Shown here: positions 1-5,673 of the stretch, one piece after another
Numbering within the stretch: position 1 is the stretch's first letter
Layout of the letters: the number at the start of each line of letters is the position of its first letter
NCBI GenBank assembly: GCA_023409175.1
Contig: JAEYIG010000190.1
Location: 1 to 10,528, forward strand
DNA from: Pseudomonadota bacterium
GTDB lineage: Bacteria > Pseudomonadota > Gammaproteobacteria > Burkholderiales > Burkholderiaceae_D
Length of the DNA stretch: 10,528 bases
Direction of reading: 5' to 3'
The notes under the pieces: generated by a model
What the model was told of the DNA's origin: nothing
The model's database searches: none
The model's input: the letters and a program-made list of their open reading frames with translations, nothing else
Position numbers and translations under genes: made by a program

Positions 1-2
1 TT

Positions 3-74
3 GATAGGATTTGTACCGGCGCGCCAAAGAGTCCGTTGTATTTGATTAATGAACTGCCCGTTTTCACCATGTGA
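3..74 (+). CDS. C-terminal end of an upstream gene, partial
   Basis: One plus-strand frame is open from the window edge and ends at TGA 72-74, giving about 23 residues ending ELPVFTM. The stop lies 23 bases before the ATG of the tail-fibre gene, the spacing expected in a phage tail operon. The other two plus-strand frames hit stops early. Too little remains to name a family. A late tail or baseplate protein would fit the context, but that is inference. The fragment could also be a chance open frame. Confidence 0.4.
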   Translation, partial: DRICTGAPKSPLYLINELPVFTM

Positions 75-97
75 AGAGGGGCTGATGGGAAATTATT

Positions 98-1522
98 ATG
101 AATACATCTTTATCAGGCACTTCCAGCGCACAAAATCCACAAAACGACTTCAAGCCATTCGCTACCGGAGAAGGAGCCAATGTCATCGGCCAGTCGGAAT
201 ACGAGAAATCCGGTTTCCTGAAGGAAGGCTTCAAAAAAGGGATGGCCCGTTCATCCGAGATCAACAAGGCCATCCGACAGGGATCGTCCATTGCCGCTGC
301 GGTTGCAAAATTCACTGCAGAAAAGACCGGCGAGGACATCCTAGACAATGGGGACATCGACACCCTGAGCCAGCATATCGAAACGGCGATCAGTTCCGTT
401 TCGTCCCAGTTGACAGCTGAAGCGGGTGGCACATCCGAAGCCTTGACGGCCAGCTTTAACCCGGCAATAAAAGACCTGAAAAACGGCTTGCTCGTCCACG
501 TCCGTGCCGCAACAAAAAATCCGGCCGCAAACCCGACCTTCAGAGCCGACCAGACCGGAGCGAAAACCATCGTCAAGGGAAACAACCTTCCCCTTGAAAC
601 CGGAGACATAGCTGGAGGCGGCCACTGGCTGGAAATGCAATACGACAGCCAGCTGGACAAATGGGTCTTGCAGAATCCCGCCAAAGGAATCAGCCCATTA
701 AACGGAGTGCCGGTGGGGACAGTCGAATACTTTGCCATGACGACACCCCCTGCAGGATACCTGAAAGCGGATGGAACGGCAGTCGGAAGGGAAACCTATC
801 CTGAACTCTTTGCCGCTATTGGTACGACGTTCGGAGGAGGGGATGGCTCGACCACGTTCAACCTGCCTGACCTGATCAACCGGTTTGCGCAAGGCAGCTT
901 GAATCCGGGGCAGAAGATTGAGGCGGGGTTGCCGAATATTGAAGGGACAGCTGCTTTTAATTGTGAGGTGTCCGGTGCATTTTATCAAATCAACTCAGGC
1001 GGATGGAATTACGCAAACCGAGGAACGGTAATAACGGGTTTTTCTGCACAACGCTCCAGTGCGATATATGGCGCATCCAACACTGTCCAACCTCCAGCTT
1101 TGACCCTGTTACCCTGCATCAAGGCCTTTGATGTCGCCAGCAATCCCGGACTGATCGATATTACCGGGCTGGCGAATGATGTGACTGACCTGTCTACAAA
1201 CAAGCTCGATAAAACGGTCAATGGAACTGCAGTCAAATATGTGACCGACACCTATGACGACGGCACGAACTGGTACCGGAAATGGTCAGATGGCTGGCTG
1301 GAACAGGGGGGATGCCAGACTTTATCCACTGTCAACACAACAATGAATTTTGCTATCCCATTTTCTGCTCCGCCGAATGTAACGACCGGTGGGGGAAATG
1401 CATCGTCGGGAACAGGGAGTTATTGCCAAAATATTACATCATTATCGTTTGAAGCAGGTTGCAGGGGAACCCAATCTTATGGAGGATCACTGCAGTGGTA
1501 TGCCTGTGGGCAAGGAGAATGA
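98..1522 (+). CDS. Phage tail fibre protein with collar domain
   Basis: This 474-residue protein is probably the receptor-binding tail fibre of a prophage. Residues 1-110 look like a phage-attachment region rich in Ala, Ser and Glu. Residues 205-262 match the phage tail collar domain: VPVGTVEYFAMTTPPAGYLK, then the GREXYPELFAAIGTTFGGGDG and FNLPDLINRF blocks, which is the typical order. Residues 331-344 (QPPALTLLPCIKAF) are the usual end of that module. Residues 392-405 (WYRKWSDGWLEQGG) are a motif common near the distal end of tail fibres, followed by a Gly/Ser/Cys-rich tip. The ATG at 98 has a purine-rich GATGGGA (84-90) seven bases upstream. From about base 950 the DNA turns more AT-rich, suggesting a swapped tip module. 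It ends just before a strong terminator. The host receptor cannot be told. Confidence 0.85.
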   Translation: MNTSLSGTSSAQNPQNDFKPFATGEGANVIGQSEYEKSGFLKEGFKKGMARSSEINKAIRQGSSIAAAVAKFTAEKTGEDILDNGDIDTLSQHIETAISSVSSQLTAEAGGTSEALTASFNPAIKDLKNGLLVHVRAATKNPAANPTFRADQTGAKTIVKGNNLPLETGDIAGGGHWLEMQYDSQLDKWVLQNPAKGISPLNGVPVGTVEYFAMTTPPAGYLKADGTAVGRETYPELFAAIGTTFGGGDGSTTFNLPDLINRFAQGSLNPGQKIEAGLPNIEGTAAFNCEVSGAFYQINSGGWNYANRGTVITGFSAQRSSAIYGASNTVQPPALTLLPCIKAFDVASNPGLIDITGLANDVTDLSTNKLDKTVNGTAVKYVTDTYDDGTNWYRKWSDGWLEQGGCQTLSTVNTTMNFAIPFSAPPNVTTGGGNASSGTGSYCQNITSLSFEAGCRGTQSYGGSLQWYACGQGE

Positions 1523-1554
1523 ATCGCTGACATAAAAAAGGATGGTTTCAGGCA

Positions 1555-1587
1555 AAAAAGCGCACCTTGACCGGGATGCGCTTTTTC
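1555..1587. terminator. Two-way intrinsic terminator
   Basis: A perfect 10-bp stem (AAAAAGCGCA 1555-1564 with TGCGCTTTTT 1577-1586) encloses a 12-base loop. T runs lie at the 3' side on both strands: T5 on plus, T6 on minus. It lies between the converging tail-fibre gene and the small minus-strand gene and can serve both. Confidence 0.85.
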
Positions 1588-1664
1588 TTTATCGGATCTT
1601 GTCTGAGCGAAAGAAGTCTGGTTTCGGATAATTCTTCTCTTGCCTGTTTTAGGAATACACGTGA

Positions 1665-1949
1665 TCACTTCCCGGCCCATTCCAGCACATTCGGGCTTTC
1701 CACATCCACGCCGAATTCGCGTGCTTTTGCCAGAATCCGGCGGGCCAGTTCGGGTTTGTCTTCGTCAGAGGCAAAATGGAAACGCGATTCGGCGGCACGG
1801 ACATGTTCGGCGTCAGGCATCGGGAATTCACGTTTGGCGGGGATGCCGAAGGCCGAATCGGGCAGTTCGTCACGTCCTTCAGTTGTCAGGCGGTCGGTTC
1901 CGGCATAGTGAGGGTCCGGATCACGACGGCGCGGTTCAGTCGTATTCAT
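1665..1949 (-). CDS. Small conserved protein of unknown function (DUF6582-like)
   Basis: This 94-residue acidic, soluble protein has no signal peptide or membrane segment. Residues 29-52 carry LPDSAFGIPAKREFPMPD followed by AEHVRAA. That matches a widespread small family whose signature is L-P-x-S-A-F-x-x-P-x-x-R-x-(Y/F)-P followed by an Ala-rich helix with a conserved His. The label DUF6582 is from memory and was not checked. Family members often sit in or near phage genes, but no biochemical role is known to me. The start was chosen at ATG 1949 because AAGGAG (1960-1955) lies five bases upstream. The GTG at 1955 is in frame but overlaps that ribosome site. It converges on the tail-fibre gene and may be prophage cargo or the first chromosomal gene outside it. 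Confidence 0.7.
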   Translation of the reverse strand: MNTTEPRRRDPDPHYAGTDRLTTEGRDELPDSAFGIPAKREFPMPDAEHVRAAESRFHFASDEDKPELARRILAKAREFGVDVESPNVLEWAGK

Positions 1950-2104
1950 TTTCACTCCTTTAGGGTGGACAATTTTTTATTCTCGACCGGCTGGTTAGAA
2001 AAATCCTGGGCAATATCATGAACGGTTTGTTTGGTAGAATTGACCATCCAATTTGATGATTTTTATCATGATTTTCGACATGGCAGGAGAATGGAAGGTA
2101 CGCA
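1950..2104. other. Intergenic, upstream of the small minus-strand gene
   Basis: No convincing gene was found. The stretch is AT-rich and must hold the promoter of the minus-strand gene ending at 1665, but no clear -35/-10 pair was seen. A short inverted repeat, ATGAT (2056-2060) and ATCAT (2065-2069), could be a weak operator. The ATG at 2091 starts only a 12-codon frame, with AGGAG one base away, too close to work normally. Confidence 0.5.
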
Positions 2105-2133
2105 TTTAAACATCTTGTTATTTTATTGATAAT
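2105..2133 (+). promoter_or_regulatory. Possible sigma-70 promoter for a small RNA
   Basis: TTTAAA (2105-2110, 4 of 6 consensus bases) and GATAAT (2128-2133, 5 of 6) are separated by 17 bases in AT-rich DNA. Transcription would start near 2140 and run into the terminator at 2237-2266. Such weak matches arise by chance in AT-rich DNA. Confidence 0.3.
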
Positions 2134-2139
2134 AAAAAT

Positions 2140-2266
2140 GTATCCTGTTAACGCAACAGTTTAATGGCATCCGGTTATCGGTCGGACAGAGTTACGGGCA
2201 CTTTTTTCCGGTTCCAAATGAAATTGCGGATGCGAGAAAGCCCACGTGAAAACGTGGGCTTTTTTT
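2140..2266 (+). ncRNA. Candidate small RNA, about 125 nt
   Basis: A plus-strand terminator stands here with no plus-strand protein gene feeding it. The stretch before it has a possible promoter at 2105-2133, a small hairpin CTGTT-AACGC-AACAG (2145-2159), and a T-rich segment near 2201-2207. The layout is that of an intergenic small RNA. I recognise no known family. Alternatives are read-through of an unseen transcript or an orphan terminator. The 3' end is better supported than the 5' end. Confidence 0.35.
2237..2266 (+). terminator. Strong intrinsic terminator with GAAA loop
   Basis: An 11-bp perfect stem (AAAGCCCACGT 2237-2247 with ACGTGGGCTTT 2252-2262) is closed by a GAAA tetraloop and followed by T to 2266. 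The GNRA loop and T run point to the plus strand. On the minus strand the tail is only TTTCTC, so it may work weakly behind the gene ending at 2289. Confidence 0.8.
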
Positions 2267-2288
2267 CAGGAATTGAAACGGTTGGCGA

Positions 2289-2774
2289 TCACCCCATCTG
2301 TTTCATCTTGACAGGGGCATAAATCTCGAACTCTTCCTCCTCTTTCCAGCGGTAAGGATACCGTTCGAAACTGATGCCATCCGTATCCATCACGTAATCC
2401 ATCTGCGATCCGGGCCATTCCTCGTACATTTCCGTATAGGCATCGCCCAGTTTTTCGATACCCGGTACCTGGCAGGTCACGTACATTTGCGTCGGAATGG
2501 TCAACACCTCCAGATCGGCGGGAATCCTGTCTTCCGAATCGATTTCGACTGCGGCCCAATACGTGAACCGGTCATTGTCGATCATCTTGCAAACACCGAA
2601 TGTCGCGGGCATTTCAGGAATGGACTGGTTGACGGACAGTTCGCCATAAACTCTTGGCCCGAAGGTTTTCCAAAGCTCGGCACAGTCTTTTTGTGCGTTT
2701 TTCATGTCCGTCTCGATTTTGATTCCGGCAACCTTTTGTTCCGGAAACTCAAGCACTGCGTATTCATAATTCAT
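2289..2774 (-). CDS. Stand-alone GyrI-like effector-binding protein
   Basis: This 161-residue cytosolic protein is one effector-binding domain of the GyrI / AraC C-terminal / integron Cass2 type. Known members bind small hydrophobic or cationic ligands, either as the sensor half of a regulator or alone. Visible hallmarks are VAGIKIET near the start, LWKTF, the buried-Glu strand YWAAVE, LTIPTQMYVTC, AYTEMYEEW, then DGISFERYPY and the closing EEFEIYAPVK. No helix-turn-helix or other domain is attached, so it does not bind DNA by itself. The start was set at ATG 2774, with GGGGA about eight bases upstream. The longer GTG frame from 2846 lacks a ribosome site, and a TATAAT hexamer at 2837-2832 lies inside that extension. 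Its ligand cannot be told from sequence. Confidence 0.8.
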   Translation of the reverse strand: MNYEYAVLEFPEQKVAGIKIETDMKNAQKDCAELWKTFGPRVYGELSVNQSIPEMPATFGVCKMIDNDRFTYWAAVEIDSEDRIPADLEVLTIPTQMYVTCQVPGIEKLGDAYTEMYEEWPGSQMDYVMDTDGISFERYPYRWKEEEEFEIYAPVKMKQMG

Positions 2775-2831
2775 GATAGGCATCCCCAATTGTCGAAAAA
2801 GTAAAATGTCTTTATAGAACGCTGTGAAAAG

Positions 2832-2837
2832 ATTATA
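2832..2837 (-). promoter_or_regulatory. Possible -10 element of the GyrI-like gene
   Basis: A perfect TATAAT on the minus strand lies 58 bases upstream of the chosen start at 2774. No good -35 hexamer is found at 16 to 18 bases upstream, so the call rests on the -10 alone. Confidence 0.35.
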
Positions 2838-2899
2838 GGTTGGCACTGCAGTTTACTTGTTTATAAAAGTTGGAATTCATGGATTTTTCCGGTTTTTTT

Positions 2900-2932
2900 A
2901 TCCCTTGCTTGACGTTCGTCAAAGGGATTTTT
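2900..2932 (+). terminator. Hairpin with T run, orphan on the plus strand
   Basis: ATCCCT (2900-2905) pairs with AGGGAT (2923-2928), and TTGACG (2909-2914) with CGTCAA (2917-2922), leaving a three-base bulge. T5 follows on the plus strand (2928-2932), while the minus strand has A's after the stem. No plus-strand gene precedes it. The inner TTGACG-TT-CGTCAA could equally be a protein-binding palindrome upstream of the minus-strand gene. Confidence 0.35.
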
Positions 2933-2976
2933 CGCCCGGATTTTACGGGTTTGTGGAAGCGTTTCCTTCAGTTGGA

Positions 2977-3004
2977 AACCTCCCCTGAATGAACAGGAGA
3001 GGTT
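2977..3004 (-). terminator. Likely terminator of the membrane-protein operon
   Basis: AACCTC and CCTG (2977-2987) pair with CAGG and GAGGTT (2994-3004) around a six-base loop. The one imperfect pair is a G-U wobble in minus-strand RNA but a C-A mismatch in plus-strand RNA, favouring the minus strand. It sits 15 bases past the stop at 3019. Only a short T run follows, so it may be a weak terminator or a 3' end stabiliser. Confidence 0.5.
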
Positions 3005-3018
3005 ATTGCCCGGATCGT

Positions 3019-3606
3019 TTACGGGTGCAATATGGTTTGATGGAGATGCTTTGTATTCAGCCAGTTGTCTGCCGTATTCTCTTGCCCCATTGGCATGGCT
3101 TGTGAATGGGTTGACATATCGTGTCCGGTCATCGGGCCGTGATAGCCGAATATCGCCGGGTCAGCCATACCGGCAATCATGGCGATATGAGCGAAAACGA
3201 GAAAGACGGCAACGTATATGGCATGATAGCCCAGCCTTTTCTCGACCGAAGCGTTCTTGTGGATGAGGTTCAGATCCTGAAGGGCTATCAATATCATCGG
3301 TATGCCGCCGATCAGGTAAGCGCCTACGGCGATGACGTCAATGGCCGTTCTCCATTCATTTGCGCGGGTGATCGGTACCACGGCATTGATCAGCAGGTAA
3401 ATGATGATGCCGGCAAAATACAGGCCAACGACCACTCCGGCCAGACGGTTAAGCTTGCGTACCCATGTGTCCAGTTTGCGGGTATAGAGGATATAAAGTT
3501 CGGTAATGGCGACCGTTTCGGCCAGTATGACCGGTAAGGCCATGAAAAAAATCAGGTTCCAGGGCTGGTTGTCCGCCAGCAACTCCATGTAATGGGTCAT
3601 GTTCAT
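3019..3606 (-). CDS. Four-helix membrane protein with His/Met-rich tail
   Basis: This 195-residue inner-membrane protein has four predicted membrane helices at about 17-40, 54-79, 89-111 and 127-147. The N terminus MNMTHYMELLADNQPWN and the sequence LPVILAETVAITELYIL recall a family of unknown function that I remember as DUF6803, sometimes labelled permease; this is unchecked. The tail (155-195) is rich in His and Met, including GYHGPMTGHDMSTHSQAMPM and later HLH. Such runs are typical ligands for copper or silver, so metal handling is plausible but inferred. The ATG at 3606 has AGGAG (3619-3615) eight bases upstream. It follows the secreted Cys/His-rich gene by 59 bases with a hairpin between, and is probably its operon partner. 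No transport mechanism or energising domain is visible. Confidence 0.8.
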   Translation of the reverse strand: MNMTHYMELLADNQPWNLIFFMALPVILAETVAITELYILYTRKLDTWVRKLNRLAGVVVGLYFAGIIIYLLINAVVPITRANEWRTAIDVIAVGAYLIGGIPMILIALQDLNLIHKNASVEKRLGYHAIYVAVFLVFAHIAMIAGMADPAIFGYHGPMTGHDMSTHSQAMPMGQENTADNWLNTKHLHQTILHP

Positions 3607-3631
3607 TTTTTTTGCTCCTGTTTCAAAAACA

Positions 3632-3650
3632 CGCAGGCATTTATGCTGCG
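3632..3650 (-). terminator. Hairpin and T run between two operon genes
   Basis: Minus-strand RNA can fold CGCA-GCAT with ATGC-TGCG around an AA loop, with one bulged base, followed after two bases by T5. It lies in the 59-base gap between the stop at 3666 and the start at 3606. It could be a partial terminator that lowers expression of the second gene. The stem is only eight pairs. Confidence 0.4.
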
Positions 3651-3665
3651 AAAAATATGTCGGTT

Positions 3666-4052
3666 TCAGGTCAGGAGAAAAATCGGCGGCCTGAAGGGAT
3701 TTTCAGGGTGGAGTGTCAAAATCAGGATGGGTTCCGGAGCCCGTGCATGTCCCACTTCCTGATCGGGCCAGGAAAAACGTGAAGACAACAGGAAAAGGGC
3801 AACGCCGGAGCAGCACTCGTGGAGGAGTTTTGCAGGAGTGTCATTGCCATGAACCGGGACGTTAGCCGACGGGGGATGCTGGCTGTCTGACACGATGTTG
3901 TCATGGCAGGAATGGGCAGTGACGGTTTTCGTTACCGGATGGGGACTGGCAGAAGCCGTAGCCAAAACAAGTCCGGCACTGTTTGCCATACCGGCAAACA
4001 GCATGCAGGATAATATCAGCAGGGAAACGAGTTTTCGGGCCATGGAGAACAT
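3666..4052 (-). CDS. Secreted Cys/His-rich protein, possibly metal-binding
   Basis: This 128-residue protein has a clear Sec signal: MFSMARK, then a hydrophobic core LVSLLILSCMLFAGMANSAG, with cleavage probably within 26-37. The mature part carries SCHDN (C49, H50), H59, H68 and HECC (H78, C80, C81), and ends in an NPFRPPIF motif. Small exported proteins with a CH...CC pattern and an Arg-Pro-Pro end occur beside copper-resistance genes (CopL-like or DUF2946-like). This is resemblance, not an assignment. The open frame runs up to 4178, but the upstream starts lack ribosome sites and a plausible promoter (4105-4132) lies inside that extension. ATG 4052 is therefore preferred, although its own ribosome site is weak. 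It is first in a minus-strand unit with the His/Met-rich membrane protein. Confidence 0.65.
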   Translation of the reverse strand: MFSMARKLVSLLILSCMLFAGMANSAGLVLATASASPHPVTKTVTAHSCHDNIVSDSQHPPSANVPVHGNDTPAKLLHECCSGVALFLLSSRFSWPDQEVGHARAPEPILILTLHPENPFRPPIFLLT

Positions 4053-4104
4053 ATTACCGTGCCTGACGGATTGTTTGCGCGGTCCTTTCACATGCTGGTC
4101 AGGC

Positions 4105-4132
4105 TTTATGAACATGTTTTCATTTTTATCAA
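4105..4132 (-). promoter_or_regulatory. Probable promoter of the Cys/His-rich gene
   Basis: On the minus strand TTGATA (4132-4127, 5 of 6 consensus bases) and CATAAA (4110-4105, 4 of 6) are 16 bases apart. Transcription would begin near 4098, leaving a leader of about 46 bases before ATG 4052. This fits the shorter start of that gene. Confidence 0.45.
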
Positions 4133-4235
4133 ATCTGACAGGACGCCACCGCTGTCCGCCAGGGGGCCATTTCAGCAATGTTTGTCGGAAAACAGTTTAT
4201 TTTCAACCGGAAAATATGCCTATTCGATCTCAGTA

Positions 4236-4241
4236 TATAAT
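4236..4241 (+). promoter_or_regulatory. Possible -10 element of the glutaredoxin-like gene
   Basis: A perfect TATAAT lies 66 bases before ATG 4308. No recognisable -35 element is found 16 to 18 bases upstream, so the promoter may depend on an activator or the match may be chance. Confidence 0.4.
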
Positions 4242-4307
4242 ATTGTCATTGCGACCGATGCATGACAGTTTTCTGTCCTTTTCACCTTAACGAACCGAAG
4301 GATCAAG

Positions 4308-4565
4308 ATGAAGAACAAAGTTGAGATGTACTGTGTAGAAGGCCACCCGGCTTGCGATATGGCTGCACAGATTTTCGATAAAATGGGTATCGAATACACA
4401 AAACTGCTTGTCGATACCGACATGAAACTGGCCGTGGAAATGTGGGCCCGTTCGGAACGCCATGTCCTGCCGCAGATTTTCATCGGATACGACCATATTG
4501 GCGCATTGCCGGAACTGATGGATCTGGTCGAAAGCGGGGAGTTGGACAAACTGGTCGGAGAATGA
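4308..4565 (+). CDS. Glutaredoxin-fold protein lacking the nucleophilic Cys
   Basis: This 85-residue cytosolic protein has the length of a class I glutaredoxin (Grx3/GrxC type). The fold is recognisable: strand KVEMY, the active-site position, then FDKMGIEYTKLLVD, the cis-proline segment HVLPQIFIGYDHIG (TVPQIFI in typical members), and the closing helix ELMDLVESGELDKLV. In ordinary glutaredoxins the site after the first strand is CPYC. Here the aligned residues read H13-P-A-C16, so the reactive first Cys is His and only the second Cys remains. A new Cys sits at position 9. The second Gly of the glutathione-binding GG is Tyr. Normal dithiol chemistry is unlikely. Metal binding by C9, H13 and C16, or redox use of C9/C16, are open possibilities. 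ATG 4308 has GAAGGA (4297-4302) five bases upstream. It is divergent from the Cys/His-rich gene and ends before its own terminator. Confidence 0.8.
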   Translation: MKNKVEMYCVEGHPACDMAAQIFDKMGIEYTKLLVDTDMKLAVEMWARSERHVLPQIFIGYDHIGALPELMDLVESGELDKLVGE

Positions 4566-4600
4566 GTTTTCCATTCCGGTTCTCGGCATTACAGGTATTC

Positions 4601-4636
4601 AAAAAGGTGACGACAATATTGTCGTCACCTTTTTTT
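4601..4636. terminator. Perfect two-way terminator
   Basis: A perfect 34-base palindrome (4601-4634) with core GGTGACGACAAT is flanked by A5 and T7. It separates the plus-strand glutaredoxin-like gene from the converging pilus operon, whose last stop is at 4647, and can end transcription from both sides. Confidence 0.9.
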
Positions 4637-4646
4637 GATCCGTTTT

Positions 4647-5669
4647 TCAGAAACCGACATTGATCACGATCGTGTCGGTATAGGTTCCGGCAGGTGGGGT
4701 CGTCTGGCCGGACAGCACTTTCGAGTTGTATATGAATCCCTGCGTTGAATTCCCCGTCCCGGCTCCCGGGTTGACGTCGGCACTCCCTGATGAGCGCGTC
4801 TGTCCTGCTGTCGAACCCCACCGTGTCGTGCCGCCTGATCCCTGATAGATTTCATAACTGATGTAATTGCTCCCGTTGGCCATCCGCCGCTAGCCGCTTG
4901 AGGCATTGCTGCCGTCGGAGAGCCCGACGGTATAGGACGTCCCCTTGGTACACTGTACGCTGATGGTTTGCGTGACGGGAGAAAAGGCACTGACTAGCGG
5001 CGCTGTCCCGAAACTGATGTTGGGGGCGTTGATGATGCAGTCATTGTTGATCATCAGGCTGATGTTGACGACGGCCGTCGCGGTTCCTGTGTTGACGGGG
5101 CCGATACAGAGATTGCCCACGCTGACAAGGGTACAGATGCTCCAGCTCCAGTTGACCGTAACCGTATCGGTATAGGTGCCGCTGCTGAGGTTCAGTGAAC
5201 CCGTGACGGTACGGAAATACATGGGCAACGGGGCATTGTTGCTGCCGGTCAGTCCGAGAAGGTTCAGGAGCGTGGCGTTGTAGTAGTTCATCGCGGTGCC
5301 GGGCGTGATCTGGTAGGTGTAGTTCTGGTCGGCAAATATCTGGTATGGGATGGCGTCTCCGGCGGCATTCGTCAGTTTGGATCCTTTTGCGGTGGAAACC
5401 ACCGCATTGATGTAGCCGGGAGCGCCCAGAACGGTCAACAGGGAACCTCCACACTGGATACCGGCATTTGCGATGGATGTATTCTGTCGGCTGCTGTTGA
5501 CCTGGATGGAAGTGGGGGAACCGAAGGAAGCCGTAGTGGTGGGCGTTGAGGTCGCACAACCGGGAGCGGCAATCGCCATGGCGGGAAGCAAAAGGCAAAG
5601 CAGGTATGCCGTAAAAAAGCAAATTCTTTTCAAAAGGTTGAGAAAGTGTCTTAATGTATTTTGTATCAT
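4647..5669 (-). pseudogene. csuE: Csu-type two-domain tip adhesin, amber-interrupted
   Basis: This last gene of the pilus operon would encode a 340-codon tip adhesin with two spore-coat-U-like domains, as in CsuE of archaic chaperone-usher pili. A signal peptide covers about 1-35 (core FFTAYLLCLLLPAMAIAA). Domain 1 spans about 38-193, with C38 and C73, a GTYTDTVTVNW strand and C180/C188. Domain 2 starts near 199 (C211, C240) and reaches GLSDGSNASSG at 259. Codon 260 is TAG (4892-4890). The same frame then continues RRMANGS through a normal domain end, GTYTDTIVINVGF, to TGA at 4647. Only the stop breaks the gene; no frameshift is seen. The truncated product would lack most of the C-terminal pilin fold that chaperone and usher engage. 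ATG 5669 has AGGGAG seven bases upstream and lies four bases after the usher stop. Read-through, suppression or a base error remain possible. Confidence 0.8.
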
Positions 5670-5673
5670 CTTT

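Noticed and set aside
64..738. 224-codon minus-strand open frame
   Set aside because: It lies antisense to the tail-fibre gene, which has clear domain matches; the product resembles no known family and is a shadow.
2164..2322. 52-codon plus-strand frame
   Set aside because: No ribosome site, and it reads straight through the strong terminator at 2237-2266 into the antisense of the GyrI-like gene.
4053..4178. Upstream extension of the Cys/His-rich protein, starting at TTG 4178 or ATG 4115
   Set aside because: No ribosome site at either. The extension would bury the signal peptide about 40 residues in, and a plausible promoter lies within it.
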